A stretch of DNA of 35,920 nt from Proteus myxofaciens ATCC 19692 (GTDB taxonomy: Bacteria; Pseudomonadota; Gammaproteobacteria; Enterobacterales; Enterobacteriaceae): contig NZ_LXEN01000120.1 of assembly GCF_001654855.1 (NCBI RefSeq), forward strand, positions 1 to 35,920. The letters run 5' to 3'. The notes below the pieces were generated by a model, which was given only the letters and a program-made list of their open reading frames with translations, did not search any database and was not told the origin of the DNA. Shown in pieces: positions 26,982-35,920 of this stretch; position 1 is the first letter of the stretch; every line of letters begins with the position of its first letter. The translations under genes and the position numbers were made by a program.

Positions 26982-27383
26982 ATGACTTCATCTTTGAACC
27001 CGACCCGAGGTAAGTTATTAAAGCGTTTTGCTCAGATAGGCCCTTATATCAGAGAGCAACAATGCCAAGAAGGCCAGTTTTTTTTTGATTGCTTGGCTGT
27101 CTGTGTAAATACAAAAGTAGCTCCCGAAAAACGTGAATTTTGGGGCTGGTGGATGTATTTAGAACGTAATGAGCAAGAGCTCATTTACCATTATCAAATA
27201 GGATTATTTGATAAAAATGGTGATTGGCTCAATCAAGTAATTAGTAAAAAAGATGTTATTAACTCTATTAATGAAACACTTCTTCGTTTTCATAATTTTC
27301 TTCAAACAACGGTGGCTGAATTAGAAATGACGCTCACACCAGATGAAAAAATGAACGATTTTCATCTTTCTCTTCAGCCCTAA
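26982..27383 (+). CDS. crl: Sigma factor-binding protein Crl
   Basis: Small cytoplasmic activator that binds RpoS and promotes assembly of sigma-S RNA polymerase, raising stationary-phase and curli-type gene expression. The 133 residues equal E. coli Crl. Family residues include GPYIREQQC, CLAVCVN, FWGWWMYLE and FDKNGDW. A good GGATAAGGAG ribosome site lies upstream of the ATG. In E. coli the next genes are phoE then proBA; here proB follows directly. The stop codon is part of a hairpin that may terminate transcription. Confidence 0.94.
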   Translation: MTSSLNPTRGKLLKRFAQIGPYIREQQCQEGQFFFDCLAVCVNTKVAPEKREFWGWWMYLERNEQELIYHYQIGLFDKNGDWLNQVISKKDVINSINETLLRFHNFLQTTVAELEMTLTPDEKMNDFHLSLQP

Positions 27384-27416
27384 TATTGTGTTAGGGCAAC
27401 TTTTCGTTGTTTTTGC
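27377..27416 (+). terminator. Candidate crl terminator spanning the stop codon
   Basis: GCCCTAA at 27377-27383, which includes the crl TAA, pairs with TTAGGGC at 27391-27397 around a 7-nt loop. A T-rich tail (AACTTTTCGTTGTTTTTG) follows. Confidence 0.55.
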
Positions 27417-27438
27417 GTTATGTCGGTTGGCATAACGC
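27415..27438. repeat. Second hairpin between crl and proB
   Basis: GCGTTATG, loop TCGGTTGG, CATAACGC: a perfect 8-bp dyad 56 bases before the proB ATG. With no T run after it, it may be an operator or part of the proBA leader rather than a terminator. Confidence 0.5.
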
Positions 27439-27493
27439 TTCTCTCCTGATAAAACTGTGTATTATTTTTCTAATCAACAAAATGGTAAATGTT

Positions 27494-28597
27494 ATGAGTA
27501 GCAGCCAAACACTGGTTGTTAAATTAGGAACGAGTGTACTCACTGGGGGTTCACGACGTTTAGATCAGTCTCATATTGTTGAGCTGGTTCGCCAATGTGC
27601 AAAACAACACGAAAAAGGGCATCGGATTATTATCGTGACATCAGGTGCAATTGCAGCTGGGCGTGAATATTTAAATTATCCTGATTTACCTGCCACTATT
27701 GCTTCAAAACAACTATTAGCGGCTGTTGGTCAAAGTGCACTAATTCAAGTATGGAAGCAATTATTTGCCATTTACGATATTCATATTGGGCAAATGCTTT
27801 TAACACGCGCAGATATTGAAGATAGAGAACGCTTTTTAAATGCACGCGATACACTACATGCATTACTCGATAATCACATTATTCCTGTTATTAATGAAAA
27901 TGATGCCGTCGCTACTGCAGAAATTAAAGTAGGGGATAATGATAACCTTTCAGCACTTGCCGCTATTTTAGGGGGTGCAGATAAACTTTTATTATTAACT
28001 GATATTGAAGGTCTTTACACCGCTGATCCTCGTCATGATCCTAAAGCAACATTAATTCCAGAAGTATTTGATATTAGTGATGAGCTACGTCAAGTTGCTG
28101 GAGATAGCGTTTCAGGATTAGGTACAGGGGGAATGGCAACTAAACTTCAAGCTGCAACCGTTGCTGGTCGCGCTGGTATTGATGTGATTATAGCTGCCGG
28201 TGTTAAACCTGATGTTATTGCTAAAGTGATTGATAATGAACCCGTAGGCACACTTTTCCATGGCTTAAAAAGCCCATTAGAAAAACGCAAAAGATGGATT
28301 TTTGGTGCGCCAATTGCAGGGGTTATTGTTATTGATGATGGTGCTGAAAAGGCGATAAAAGAAAAAGGTAGTTCACTTTTGCCTAAAGGTATAAAAGAAA
28401 TTACAGGTGATTTCTCGCGTGGATGTGTTGTACGCATTCAAAATTTGCAAGGTAAAGATCTCGCTCATGGTGTTTCGCATTATAATAGTGATGCATTACG
28501 TTTAATTGCAGGACACCATTCACAAGAAATTAGCCATATTTTAGGCTACGAGTATGGCAGTGTTGCTGTACATCGTGATGATATGATTGTTAGCTAA
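27494..28597 (+). CDS. proB: Glutamate 5-kinase
   Basis: First enzyme of proline synthesis: it phosphorylates glutamate to gamma-glutamyl phosphate and is feedback-inhibited by proline. I start it at the ATG at 27494, giving 367 residues, exactly the E. coli length; the open frame extends back to a TTG but those residues match nothing. The amino acid kinase domain (about 1-260) has [39 protein letters not shown] and [19 protein letters not shown] domain occupies about 275-367. proA begins 11 bases after the stop, so the two form an operon. Confidence 0.97.
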   Translation: MSSSQTLVVKLGTSVLTGGSRRLDQSHIVELVRQCAKQHEKGHRIIIVTSGAIAAGREYLNYPDLPATIASKQLLAAVGQSALIQVWKQLFAIYDIHIGQMLLTRADIEDRERFLNARDTLHALLDNHIIPVINENDAVATAEIKVGDNDNLSALAAILGGADKLLLLTDIEGLYTADPRHDPKATLIPEVFDISDELRQVAGDSVSGLGTGGMATKLQAATVAGRAGIDVIIAAGVKPDVIAKVIDNEPVGTLFHGLKSPLEKRKRWIFGAPIAGVIVIDDGAEKAIKEKGSSLLPKGIKEITGDFSRGCVVRIQNLQGKDLAHGVSHYNSDALRLIAGHHSQEISHILGYEYGSVAVHRDDMIVS

Positions 28598-28607
28598 GGA
28601 GTCTCTT

Positions 28608-29861
28608 ATGTTAGAACAGATGGGTAAATCAGCAAGAGAGGCCTCTTGGCATTTAGCTCAATTATCAACAGAGCAAAAAAATGAGGCTTTATATGCCATT
28701 GCTTCTCTATTAGAGCAACAAGAAGTGGCTATCTTGAGCGCAAATGAAAAAGATATGCAAGCTGCTCGTGATGCCGATATTAATGCTGCAATGTTAGATC
28801 GTTTATTATTAACACGTGAACGTTTAAAAGCTATCGCAGATGATGTACGTCAGGTCTGTCGCTTAGAAGATCCTGTAGGACAAATTATCGATGGTCGACT
28901 ATTAGATAGCGGATTACGCTTAGAGCGTCGTAGAGTTCCTCTAGGTGTTGTTGGTGTGATTTATGAGGCTCGACCTAATGTGACTATTGATGTCGCGACT
29001 TTATGCTTAAAAACAGGTAATGCAGCCATTCTTCGTGGTGGGAAAGAGACGCATCACACAAACCAAGCGATTGTTGCTGTTATCCAACAAGCACTCGAAA
29101 AATGTGGAATCCCTGCTACTGCAATTCAAGCTATTAATCGACCTGATCGTGAGTTAGTTGCGCAAATGCTAAAGATGGATCAATATATTGATATGCTGAT
29201 CCCTCGAGGTGGTGCAGGATTACATAAACTGTGTCGTGAACAATCAACCATCCCTGTCATAACTGGCGGTATTGGCGTTTGCCATACTTTTGTTGATGAA
29301 AGTGCCGATATAGAAAAAGCGCTGGGTGTTATCACAAATGCAAAAGTACAAAGACCAAGTGCATGTAATTCATTAGAGACTTTATTAGTACATGAAAAGA
29401 TTGCTGAGCTATTTTTGCCGTTATTAAGTAATGCTATGGCATCACAAAAAGTAACGCTACATGCTAGTGAAAAAGCACTTGCCGGATTACAAAAAGGTAA
29501 GGCAACAGTTATTGATGTAAAAGAAGCAGATTACCGTGATGAATGGTTATCGCTTGATTTAAATGTTGAAGTCGTTGCTGATCTTAATGCCGCAATTAAT
29601 CATATCCGCCATTATGGTACTGCGCATTCTGATGCGATTTTAACGCAATCTCTCGCTAATGCTGACCGCTTTGTTCGTCAAGTCGATTCTGCTGCTGTAT
29701 ATGTTAATGCCAGCACTCGATTTACTGATGGTGGACAATTTGGACTGGGTGCTGAAGTTGCTGTTAGTACACAAAAACTACATGCTAGAGGTCCAATGGG
29801 ATTAGATGCACTAACCACCTATAAGTGGATTGGTTACGGCGATAATACAATACGTCGTTAA
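28608..29861 (+). CDS. proA: Gamma-glutamyl phosphate reductase
   Basis: Second enzyme of proline synthesis: NADPH-dependent reduction of gamma-glutamyl phosphate to glutamate-5-semialdehyde, probably channelled from ProB. The ATG at 28608 gives 417 residues, the E. coli length, and is preceded by TAAGGAG (28595-28601), which overlaps the proB stop codon; the frame opens seven codons earlier without support. Aldehyde-dehydrogenase-fold motifs include [36 protein letters not shown] and the catalytic-Cys region [18 protein letters not shown] terminator follows; no thrW tRNA is present after it, unlike E. coli. Confidence 0.97.
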   Translation: MLEQMGKSAREASWHLAQLSTEQKNEALYAIASLLEQQEVAILSANEKDMQAARDADINAAMLDRLLLTRERLKAIADDVRQVCRLEDPVGQIIDGRLLDSGLRLERRRVPLGVVGVIYEARPNVTIDVATLCLKTGNAAILRGGKETHHTNQAIVAVIQQALEKCGIPATAIQAINRPDRELVAQMLKMDQYIDMLIPRGGAGLHKLCREQSTIPVITGGIGVCHTFVDESADIEKALGVITNAKVQRPSACNSLETLLVHEKIAELFLPLLSNAMASQKVTLHASEKALAGLQKGKATVIDVKEADYRDEWLSLDLNVEVVADLNAAINHIRHYGTAHSDAILTQSLANADRFVRQVDSAAVYVNASTRFTDGGQFGLGAEVAVSTQKLHARGPMGLDALTTYKWIGYGDNTIRR

Positions 29862-29879
29862 TTCCTAACACAATGCATC

Positions 29880-29914
29880 AAGCCATACTTTTTAAAGTGT
29901 GGCTTTATTTTTTC
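29880..29914 (+). terminator. proBA terminator
   Basis: AAGCCATACTTT pairs with AAAGTGTGGCTT (12 bp with one G-T pair), TT loop, followed by TTATTTTTTC. It lies 19 bases after the proA stop. Confidence 0.85.
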
Positions 29915-29949
29915 ATATCATCAGGTATGATGTTTTTACCTTTACACCA

Positions 29950-29967
29950 TGTAAATTTTTAATTACA
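29950..29967 (+). promoter_or_regulatory. TyrR-like box upstream of aroL
   Basis: TGTAAATTTTTAATTACA fits the TyrR consensus TGTAAA-N6-TTTACA with one mismatch. An extra half-site TTTACA lies at 29941-29946. It ends 40 bases before the aroL ATG. E. coli aroL is a TyrR regulon member, so repression by TyrR with tyrosine is the likely meaning. Confidence 0.7.
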
Positions 29968-30007
29968 CCTTTTTTAAGACTTACACACTATGGAGATAGT
30001 GCATATT

Positions 30008-30520
30008 ATGGATAGTACAATTTACCTGATAGGCCCTCGTGGTGCAGGAAAAACAACCGTAGGTAAAGCGCTTTCTCTTATTCTAGATTATCACTTTATT
30101 GATACAGATAATTGGATTGTTGATAAATATCAGAAAACTATATCCTCTATAGTTGAAGATAATGGATGGGAATTTTTTCGTAAAATAGAATCAGATGCGT
30201 TAGTTGATGTAAGTTGCCCTAATCAAGTCATTTCGACAGGGGGTGGCATAATTCTAGCCGAGAAAAATCGGACCTATATGAAAGCTTCAGGTGTAACTAT
30301 TTATTTACAAGCATCGGTTGAAACATTGATAGATCGCTTATCAGATGATCCAAATGAGGCTCAACGTCCAAGTTTAACAGGAAAAACCTTACTCGCTGAA
30401 ACACGAGATGTGCTAGAAAAACGCGAACCCCTTTATTTAGAATGTGCTGACATTATTGTTAATGCAGGATTATCAATAAAAGAAATTATTGAGATTATTT
30501 TAGTAAAATTAACTAAATAA
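30008..30520 (+). CDS. aroL: Shikimate kinase II
   Basis: Phosphorylates shikimate at O-3 in the common aromatic pathway. The ATG at 30008 gives 170 residues (E. coli AroL 174) and has GGAGA 11 bases upstream; an ATG 18 bases earlier lacks a site. Walker A is GPRGAGKTT (residues 9-17), then FIDTDNW (shikimate-binding Asp), FRKIES (shikimate Arg), STGGGIIL, and a lid region with RPSLTGK. The sequence resembles AroL more than AroK at LIGPRG, NRTYM and the LTGK lid. It stands alone, with a TyrR-like box upstream, rather than with yaiA and aroM as in E. coli. Confidence 0.93.
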   Translation: MDSTIYLIGPRGAGKTTVGKALSLILDYHFIDTDNWIVDKYQKTISSIVEDNGWEFFRKIESDALVDVSCPNQVISTGGGIILAEKNRTYMKASGVTIYLQASVETLIDRLSDDPNEAQRPSLTGKTLLAETRDVLEKREPLYLECADIIVNAGLSIKEIIEIILVKLTK

Positions 30521-30620
30521 TTAAGAAATTATCTGATAACAGAGTGAAATAGCGGACTTTTATTTTATTTTTTTCATATCCTATTTATAGTAGGCGTAAC
30601 TGACAATTATAAAATGAGAT

Positions 30621-32789
30621 ATGGACATGATGCTAATAGCGTTTTTAAAAACACTATTTAAAATCCTATTTAGAGTTAAAGTTGAAGGATTTATTGAGCA
30701 GTTTTCACAACACGAAAAATGTATCATTATCCCTAATCATACATCATATATTGATGGTGTATTACTACGTTTGTTTTTACCTATTAATCCTGTATTTGCT
30801 GTTTATACTTCTGTCGCTACATCAAGAATAGCAAACTGGTTAAGCCGTTATGCTGATATTGTTCCTTTAGATCCATCGAACTCTATGGCCGTACGTCAGC
30901 TCGTAAAAGAGGTTGATAAAGGTCGTCCTATTGTTATTTTTCCTGAAGGTCGAATAACGGTAACAAATGGACTGATGAAAATTTATGAAGGTGCGGCGTT
31001 TATTGCAGCAAAATCAGGTGCTAAAGTTGTCCCTGTTAGAATAGAAGGTGCTGAATTTAGCTATTTTTCACGTGTTCGTAAAACATTAGGCATGAAATCT
31101 CATTTATTTCAAAAAATGACGATAAAGGTATTACCTCCTGTTGAAATACCTATGCCTAAAAGTGATAAATCTTCAGAACGTCGCCGTTTATCTGGTGAAG
31201 CAATGCGTGATGTAATGATGGATGCCATCATGCAAACGCGCCCTAGCATTACACTTTATGAAGCATTTTTACGAGCGATGTCTCAATATGGGCGATTCAG
31301 TCCGTTAATTTCTGATATTAATTTAAAAGAAGATTCTTACTTTAGTTTTTTAAAGAAAACGTTAGGCATGAGTCGTATTATTGAGCATCATACTCAGCCT
31401 AATGAGCGTATTGGCTTATTGCTTCCTAACAGTACAATCACCGCCACAGTTCTTTTTGGTGCAAGCATGCGCAAGCGTATTGTTGCCATGCTAAACTATA
31501 CTGCGGGTAGCTTAGGTATTGAAAATGCCTTACAAGCTGCATCAATCAAGACTATTTTCACTTCGCGACAATTTTTAGAAAAAGCCGATTTATTACATAT
31601 TCCAGAGCAAGTTCCGCAAGCGAATTGGATTTATCTTGAAGATCTCAAAAACACTATCACAAGTGATGACAAACGCTGGGTATTGAAACACCTATTAATG
31701 CCTCATAAAGCCATGTTGCCGCAAAGTGCGGATGATGCAGCGATAATTCTCTTTACTTCAGGCTCTGAAGGCACGCCAAAAGGGGTTGTGCATAGTCATT
31801 CAAGCTTATTAGCCAATATTGAACAAATTCGTGCTGTTGCAGATTTCTCACCTCGAGATAAATTTATGTCTGCACTACCTTTATTTCATGCTTTTGGCTT
31901 AACTGCTGGTTTATTAGCGCCGATTTGTTTAGGTGCTAGAGTCTTTCTTTATCCCAGCCCATTACATTATCGAGCTGTCCCTGAATTAGTTTATGACCAA
32001 AACTGCACAGTATTATTTGGTACATCCACATTTCTTGCTAACTACGGAAAAAATGCACACCCTTATGATTTTTATCGTATTAGATATGTCATTGCAGGTG
32101 CTGAGAAATTATCAGAATCAACACGTATCTTATGGCAAGAAAAGTTTGGTGTCCGCATTTTAGAAGGCTATGGTGTTACAGAATGTGCACCAGTTGTCTC
32201 TATTAATGTGCCATTGAGTGCAAAATTACATACAGTAGGTCGGTTATTACCAGGTATGGAAGGACGATTGATCCCGATACCCGGGATTCCTGAAGGTGGG
32301 CGCTTACAAGTCAAAGGTCCTAACATAATGAAAGGGTATCTGCGTGTTGAAGCTCCTTCTATATTAGAAACCCCAACGGCAATTAATGCCGAAGGCATTG
32401 AGCAAGCTGGCTGGTATGATACAGGGGATATTGTCACGCTAGATAGCGAAGGATTTTGTACAATTAAAGGGCGAGTGAAACGCTTTGCTAAAATTGCAGG
32501 TGAAATGATCTCACTTGAAAGTGTTGAACATCTCGTAAGTAAAGCATCAAAAGGGGGCGCTCACGCTGTTATCTCTATTGCTGACCCTCGTAGAGGCGAA
32601 TCATTAGTCCTTTTCACAACAGATAGTCAATTAGAACGTAGTACGTTATCTACTTTGGCAAAAGCAGACGGTATGGCGGATATCGCTGTACCAAAAGACA
32701 TCCGTTTTGTTGAAGAACTTCCTCTCTTAGGTAGTGGAAAAACAGATTTCGTGACTCTTAAAAAACTCGCTGAACAGGAAAATAGCTAA
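30621..32789 (+). CDS. aas: Bifunctional acyl-ACP synthetase / 2-acylglycerophosphoethanolamine acyltransferase
   Basis: Inner-membrane enzyme that re-acylates lysophosphatidylethanolamine, using acyl-ACP made by its own synthetase domain. It has 722 residues (E. coli 719). The acyltransferase domain (about 1-200) has the NHTSYIDG block (H-x4-D) and FPEGRIT. The AMP-binding domain (about 225-720) has [27 protein letters not shown] and WYDTGDIV. The start is ambiguous: ATGs at 30621, 30627 and 30630, the last aligning best with E. coli. The stop overlaps the lplT start by one base. With LplT it forms a lysophospholipid repair unit. Confidence 0.96.
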   Translation: MDMMLIAFLKTLFKILFRVKVEGFIEQFSQHEKCIIIPNHTSYIDGVLLRLFLPINPVFAVYTSVATSRIANWLSRYADIVPLDPSNSMAVRQLVKEVDKGRPIVIFPEGRITVTNGLMKIYEGAAFIAAKSGAKVVPVRIEGAEFSYFSRVRKTLGMKSHLFQKMTIKVLPPVEIPMPKSDKSSERRRLSGEAMRDVMMDAIMQTRPSITLYEAFLRAMSQYGRFSPLISDINLKEDSYFSFLKKTLGMSRIIEHHTQPNERIGLLLPNSTITATVLFGASMRKRIVAMLNYTAGSLGIENALQAASIKTIFTSRQFLEKADLLHIPEQVPQANWIYLEDLKNTITSDDKRWVLKHLLMPHKAMLPQSADDAAIILFTSGSEGTPKGVVHSHSSLLANIEQIRAVADFSPRDKFMSALPLFHAFGLTAGLLAPICLGARVFLYPSPLHYRAVPELVYDQNCTVLFGTSTFLANYGKNAHPYDFYRIRYVIAGAEKLSESTRILWQEKFGVRILEGYGVTECAPVVSINVPLSAKLHTVGRLLPGMEGRLIPIPGIPEGGRLQVKGPNIMKGYLRVEAPSILETPTAINAEGIEQAGWYDTGDIVTLDSEGFCTIKGRVKRFAKIAGEMISLESVEHLVSKASKGGAHAVISIADPRRGESLVLFTTDSQLERSTLSTLAKADGMADIAVPKDIRFVEELPLLGSGKTDFVTLKKLAEQENS

Positions 32790-33988
32790 TGTCAGTAAAT
32801 ACTAGCCAACCTCCTTTAATGAATAAAGGAATGAAAGCTGTACTACTATCACAATTCCTTTCTGCTTTTGCTGACAATGCATTGCTATTTGCGATATTAG
32901 CTCAGTTTAAATCTGCATTTTATCCAGACTGGAGCCAACCTGTCTTACAGATGGTTTTTGTACTGGCATTCATTATATTAGCGCCATTTGTTGGAAGATT
33001 TGCCGATAGTAATCCTAAAGGTAGGGTTATGCTAAGTGGCAATCTTTTAAAATTTATAGGTGCGACACTTATCTGTATTGGTTCAGATCCTTTCTTAGGT
33101 TATGCCATGGTGGGGATTGGCGCTGCTGTCTACTCTCCTGCTAAATACGGTATTTTAGGTGAGCTAACAGATGGAGAGCGCTTAGTTAAAGCCAATGGAT
33201 TGATGGAGGCATCAACTATTGCTGCGATACTGCTCGGTTCTGTTATTGGTGGATTACTCTCTGATTGGCATATTACATTAGCCTTAATAGTATGCGCTAT
33301 TATGTATGGATTAGCTGTTTTTGTGAGTTTTGGTATTCCTAAGTTATCTGCGGCACAAATAGGACGAGGCTGGAATATCAAAAAATTATTTATTCAATTC
33401 TTTGATGCTTGCCAATTATTATGGAGAGACAAGGAAAGCCGTTTTTCTTTAGTAGGAACTAGCATGTTTTGGGGCGCAGGAGTCACATTACGCTTCTTAC
33501 TTGTGCAATGGGTACCTATTGCACTAGGCATGACAGATAATACAACACCAACAGTATTAAATGCGATGGTGGCTGTTGGTATCGTGGTTGGTGCTGGATT
33601 AGCCGCAAAACTGGTGACATTAAAAACGGTTCGTCGTTGTATGCCTGCGGGTATTTTTATTGGGGTGAGTGTTGTTTATTTCGCTTTACAAACAACGGTT
33701 ATTCCAACTTATTTTATCTTAATTATGATTGGTATTTTTGGTGGCTTCTTTGTTGTTCCCCTTAATGCACTTTTACAAGATAAAGGTAAACATAGCGTAG
33801 GTGCTGGTAATGCAATCGCAGTGCAAAATCTGGGTGAAAATACCGCTATGTTACTAATGTTAGGCTTATTCTCTTTAGTGACGAGTATTGGTATATCCGT
33901 TGTGACTATTGGTATTGGTTTTGGTACTATTTTCGCGCTTGCTATTGGTAGCTTATGGTTATGGGATTGCCTGCGTAAAAAATCTTAG
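32789..33988 (+). CDS. lplT: Lysophospholipid transporter LplT
   Basis: Major facilitator superfamily flippase that moves lysophospholipids, mainly lyso-PE, from the outer to the inner leaflet for repair by Aas. It has 399 residues (E. coli 397) and about twelve membrane segments. Early motifs include [11 protein letters not shown], the MFS loop [13 protein letters not shown] and [12 protein letters not shown]. Its ATG shares the A of the aas TAA, so the pair is translationally coupled. pncC follows after 47 bases with no terminator visible. Confidence 0.95.
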   Translation: MSVNTSQPPLMNKGMKAVLLSQFLSAFADNALLFAILAQFKSAFYPDWSQPVLQMVFVLAFIILAPFVGRFADSNPKGRVMLSGNLLKFIGATLICIGSDPFLGYAMVGIGAAVYSPAKYGILGELTDGERLVKANGLMEASTIAAILLGSVIGGLLSDWHITLALIVCAIMYGLAVFVSFGIPKLSAAQIGRGWNIKKLFIQFFDACQLLWRDKESRFSLVGTSMFWGAGVTLRFLLVQWVPIALGMTDNTTPTVLNAMVAVGIVVGAGLAAKLVTLKTVRRCMPAGIFIGVSVVYFALQTTVIPTYFILIMIGIFGGFFVVPLNALLQDKGKHSVGAGNAIAVQNLGENTAMLLMLGLFSLVTSIGISVVTIGIGFGTIFALAIGSLWLWDCLRKKS

Positions 33989-34035
33989 TGATAAGTTAGG
34001 GTTTTTAATTTACAAAGAGAGGTTAAAAGGCTTTG

Positions 34036-34542
34036 ATGATAAATAACGATGAAATAACGCGCTTAAGTATTGAAGTGGGAAAAGCCCTAATCGAAAAAAA
34101 ATGTACACTGACCACAGCAGAATCTTGCACTGGAGGTTGGATTGCTAAAGTTATCACAGATATTGCAGGTAGCTCTGAGTATTATCACCGTGGCTTTGTC
34201 ACTTATAGCAATGAAGCCAAGCATGAAATGATTGGTGTTGATGAATCAACACTCGCGCAACACGGTGCTGTGAGTGAAGAAGTGGTATGTCAAATGGCAC
34301 TTGGTGCACTTAAGGCTGCTAAAGCCGATTTCGCTATCTCTGTGAGTGGTATTGCAGGACCAGGTGGAGGAAGTGCAGATAAACCCGTTGGCTTAGTTTG
34401 GTTTGGCTTTGCTTGCAAAAATGCATCAGGCACTCATGTTATTGCAAAACACTGTATTTTTAGTGGGAATCGAGAGCAGGTTAGAGCAGAATCGGTTATT
34501 TTTTCTTTAAAATCAATATATAAAGAAATTATTAATAATTAA
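34036..34542 (+). CDS. pncC: Nicotinamide-nucleotide amidase
   Basis: CinA C-terminal-domain enzyme (E. coli YgaD/PncC) that deamidates nicotinamide mononucleotide to nicotinic acid mononucleotide, recycling NMN left by NAD-dependent DNA ligase. The ATG at 34036 gives 168 residues (E. coli 165) with AAAGG upstream; a TTG one codon earlier is unlikely to be the start. Motifs are TTAESCTGGWIAK (catalytic Ser), GFVTYSNEAKHEMIGV and SGIAGPGGGSADKPVG. It lies immediately before recA, as in E. coli. It is probably read from the aas promoter or its own. Confidence 0.95.
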   Translation: MINNDEITRLSIEVGKALIEKKCTLTTAESCTGGWIAKVITDIAGSSEYYHRGFVTYSNEAKHEMIGVDESTLAQHGAVSEEVVCQMALGALKAAKADFAISVSGIAGPGGGSADKPVGLVWFGFACKNASGTHVIAKHCIFSGNREQVRAESVIFSLKSIYKEIINN

Positions 34543-34543
34543 C

Positions 34544-34571
34544 TTGATACTGTATGATTATACAGTATAAT
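34544..34571 (+). promoter_or_regulatory. recA promoter with LexA box
   Basis: TACTGTATGATTATACAGTA at 34548-34567 is a near-perfect SOS box (CTGT-N8-ACAG). It fills the spacer between -35 TTGATA (34544-34549) and -10 TATAAT (34566-34571), spaced 16 bases, the same architecture as the E. coli recA promoter. LexA binding would block transcription until DNA damage. Confidence 0.95.
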
Positions 34572-34647
34572 GAGTTTTAACAAGCAAAATCATATACGTT
34601 TTAACGGTAGTGACCATCTAATGTTTCACTGCCCAGAGGGAGATAAC

Positions 34648-35718
34648 ATGGCTATTGATGAAAACAAACAAAAAGCATTGGCCGCAGCACTTGGTCAAAT
34701 TGAAAAGCAATTTGGTAAAGGGTCTATCATGCGTCTGGGTGAAGATCGTTCTATGAACGTAGAAACTATCTCCACTGGCTCACTATCATTAGATGTTGCT
34801 TTAGGTGCTGGTGGTTTACCACGTGGTCGTATTGTTGAAATCTATGGGCCAGAATCTTCAGGTAAAACAACTCTTACATTGCAAGTTATTGCCTCAGCTC
34901 AACGCGAAGGTAAAATTTGTGCTTTTATTGATGCTGAACATGCGTTAGATCCAATATATGCTCAAAAATTAGGCGTAGACATTGATAACTTACTTTGTTC
35001 TCAGCCAGATACCGGAGAGCAAGCATTAGAAATTTGTGATGCGTTATCTCGCTCTGGCGCTGTTGATGTCATCGTTGTTGACTCCGTTGCAGCATTAACA
35101 CCAAAAGCAGAGATTGAAGGTGAAATTGGTGATTCACACGTTGGTTTAGCTGCTCGTATGATGAGCCAAGCAATGCGTAAGCTCGCGGGTAACTTAAAAA
35201 ACTCCAATACACTTCTTATCTTCATCAACCAGATTCGTATGAAAATTGGTGTTATGTTTGGTAACCCAGAAACCACAACAGGTGGTAATGCACTTAAATT
35301 CTATGCTTCAGTACGTTTAGATATTCGCCGTATTGGTTCAGTGAAAAATGGTGACGAGGTTGTTGGTAGTGAAACTCGTGTGAAAGTGGTAAAAAATAAA
35401 GTTGCAGCACCATTTAAACAAGCTGAATTCCAAATTATGTATGGCGAAGGTATTAATACCTATGGCGAATTAATCGATTTAGGTGTTAAACATAAATTAG
35501 TTGAAAAAGCAGGTGCTTGGTATAGCTACAATGGCGAAAAAATTGGCCAAGGTAAAGCAAATGCAACTAATTATCTAAAAGAACGCCCTGAAATGTATAA
35601 TGAGTTGAATAGTAAATTACGTGAAATGCTACTAAACCATGCGGGTGAATTCACAAGTGCAGCAGACTTTACTAGTGAAGATGAAGCCGAAAGTGATGCT
35701 GAAAATACAAAAGATTAA
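34648..35718 (+). CDS. recA: Recombinase RecA
   Basis: Forms filaments on single-stranded DNA, catalyses strand exchange, and triggers LexA self-cleavage. I start at the ATG at 34648, because [22 protein letters not shown] matches E. coli RecA from Met1 and GAGGGA precedes it; the frame opens 26 codons earlier. It has 356 residues (E. coli 353). Walker A is GPESSGKT near residues 67-74; the L1/L2 loops ([19 protein letters not shown] and [13 protein letters not shown]) are intact. The C-terminal tail is acidic ([13 protein letters not shown]) and diverges from E. coli, as usual. A terminator follows; recX is not visible before the window ends. Confidence 0.98.
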   Translation: MAIDENKQKALAAALGQIEKQFGKGSIMRLGEDRSMNVETISTGSLSLDVALGAGGLPRGRIVEIYGPESSGKTTLTLQVIASAQREGKICAFIDAEHALDPIYAQKLGVDIDNLLCSQPDTGEQALEICDALSRSGAVDVIVVDSVAALTPKAEIEGEIGDSHVGLAARMMSQAMRKLAGNLKNSNTLLIFINQIRMKIGVMFGNPETTTGGNALKFYASVRLDIRRIGSVKNGDEVVGSETRVKVVKNKVAAPFKQAEFQIMYGEGINTYGELIDLGVKHKLVEKAGAWYSYNGEKIGQGKANATNYLKERPEMYNELNSKLREMLLNHAGEFTSAADFTSEDEAESDAENTKD

Positions 35719-35821
35719 TTTCAGTCACACTAAATAAGATTGTGTATCGAAGTCATAGTATGGTTGTTGAATATAGTTTTAAATAACACCCATATTGTAT
35801 TTATTTCTATGACTTTAGACT

Positions 35822-35850
35822 AAAAGGAAGCTTTAAAAGGCTTCCTTTTT
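35822..35850 (+). terminator. recA terminator
   Basis: AAAAGGAAGC and GCTTCCTTTT form a perfect 10-bp stem with an 8-nt loop followed by TCCTTTC. It lies about 100 bases after the recA stop. The remaining 70 bases show no gene start. Confidence 0.85.
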
Positions 35851-35920
35851 CCTTTCTATAAACAGCCTAAACAAATTATTTTTATCGATTATAGATATTC
35901 ATATAGAGATATTTTCTTCA

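Noticed and set aside
28147-28437. 96-residue frame opposite proB
   Set aside because: It lies wholly within proB, shows no family motif and has low-complexity composition.
29862-30007. tRNA gene after proA
   Set aside because: E. coli has thrW there, but this stretch holds only a terminator and the aroL promoter with no cloverleaf or T-loop GTTCGA-type sequence.
34570-34647. 26-residue N-terminal extension of RecA
   Set aside because: It begins inside or next to the LexA-controlled promoter, before the expected transcript start region ends. The internal ATG has a good ribosome site and matches Met1 of E. coli RecA.
1-35920. CRISPR array, insertion sequence or prophage
   Set aside because: I saw no regularly spaced direct repeats, transposase or integrase motifs, or phage structural genes. 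Intergenic gaps are short and almost all genes are core.

Overview
The window is chromosomal sequence from an AT-rich member of the Enterobacterales. The gene set (FadE, LpcA, YafJ, YafK, DinB, PepD, Gpt, FrsA, Crl, ProBA, AroL, Aas, LplT, PncC, RecA) consists of close relatives of the E. coli K-12 proteins. Low GC, a Na+-NQR operon, and the sequence and length of RecA suggest Proteus or a near relative (Morganellaceae). The species was not determined. I see no prophage, transposase, CRISPR array, rRNA or tRNA.

Layout. 1-450: 3' part of a type IV prepilin peptidase cut by the window edge. 628-3182: a small accessory locus, with a secreted metallo-beta-lactamase-fold protein and an overlapping DsbA-like thioredoxin-fold protein divergent from a LysR-type regulator. 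3159-5436: lysR and lysA, divergent, for the last step of lysine synthesis. 5555-10354: fadE with a FadR-like operator, lpcA (LPS heptose), yafJ, and yafK (envelope). 10770-17946: a complete nqrABCDEF operon with the maturation genes apbE and nqrM; every cofactor residue I checked is present. 18117-22829: a CsbD-like stress protein, a GDPD-fold protein that lacks normal catalytic residues, SOS-regulated dinB, and a Fur-box-preceded TonB-dependent siderophore receptor. 23123-29861: pepD, gpt, frsA, crl, proB and proA. 30008-34542: aroL with a TyrR-like box, the lysophospholipid repair pair aas-lplT, and pncC. 34648-35718: recA with a consensus LexA box and its own terminator.

Regulatory sites readable from sequence fit known regulons: LexA at dinB and recA, Fur at the receptor, FadR at fadE, TyrR at aroL, and dyads between lysR and lysA. 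Strong bidirectional hairpin terminators separate most convergent units. Several long open frames begin upstream of the true start; I moved the starts of yafK, the GDPD-fold gene, frsA, proB, proA, aroL, pncC and recA using homologue N-termini, ribosome binding sites or signal peptides.

Most of the window is ordinary core genome. I found no convincing undescribed multi-gene system. The best leads are the degenerate GDPD protein, the LysR/MBL/DsbA-like locus with its unusual metal motif, and several unexplained intergenic hairpins.
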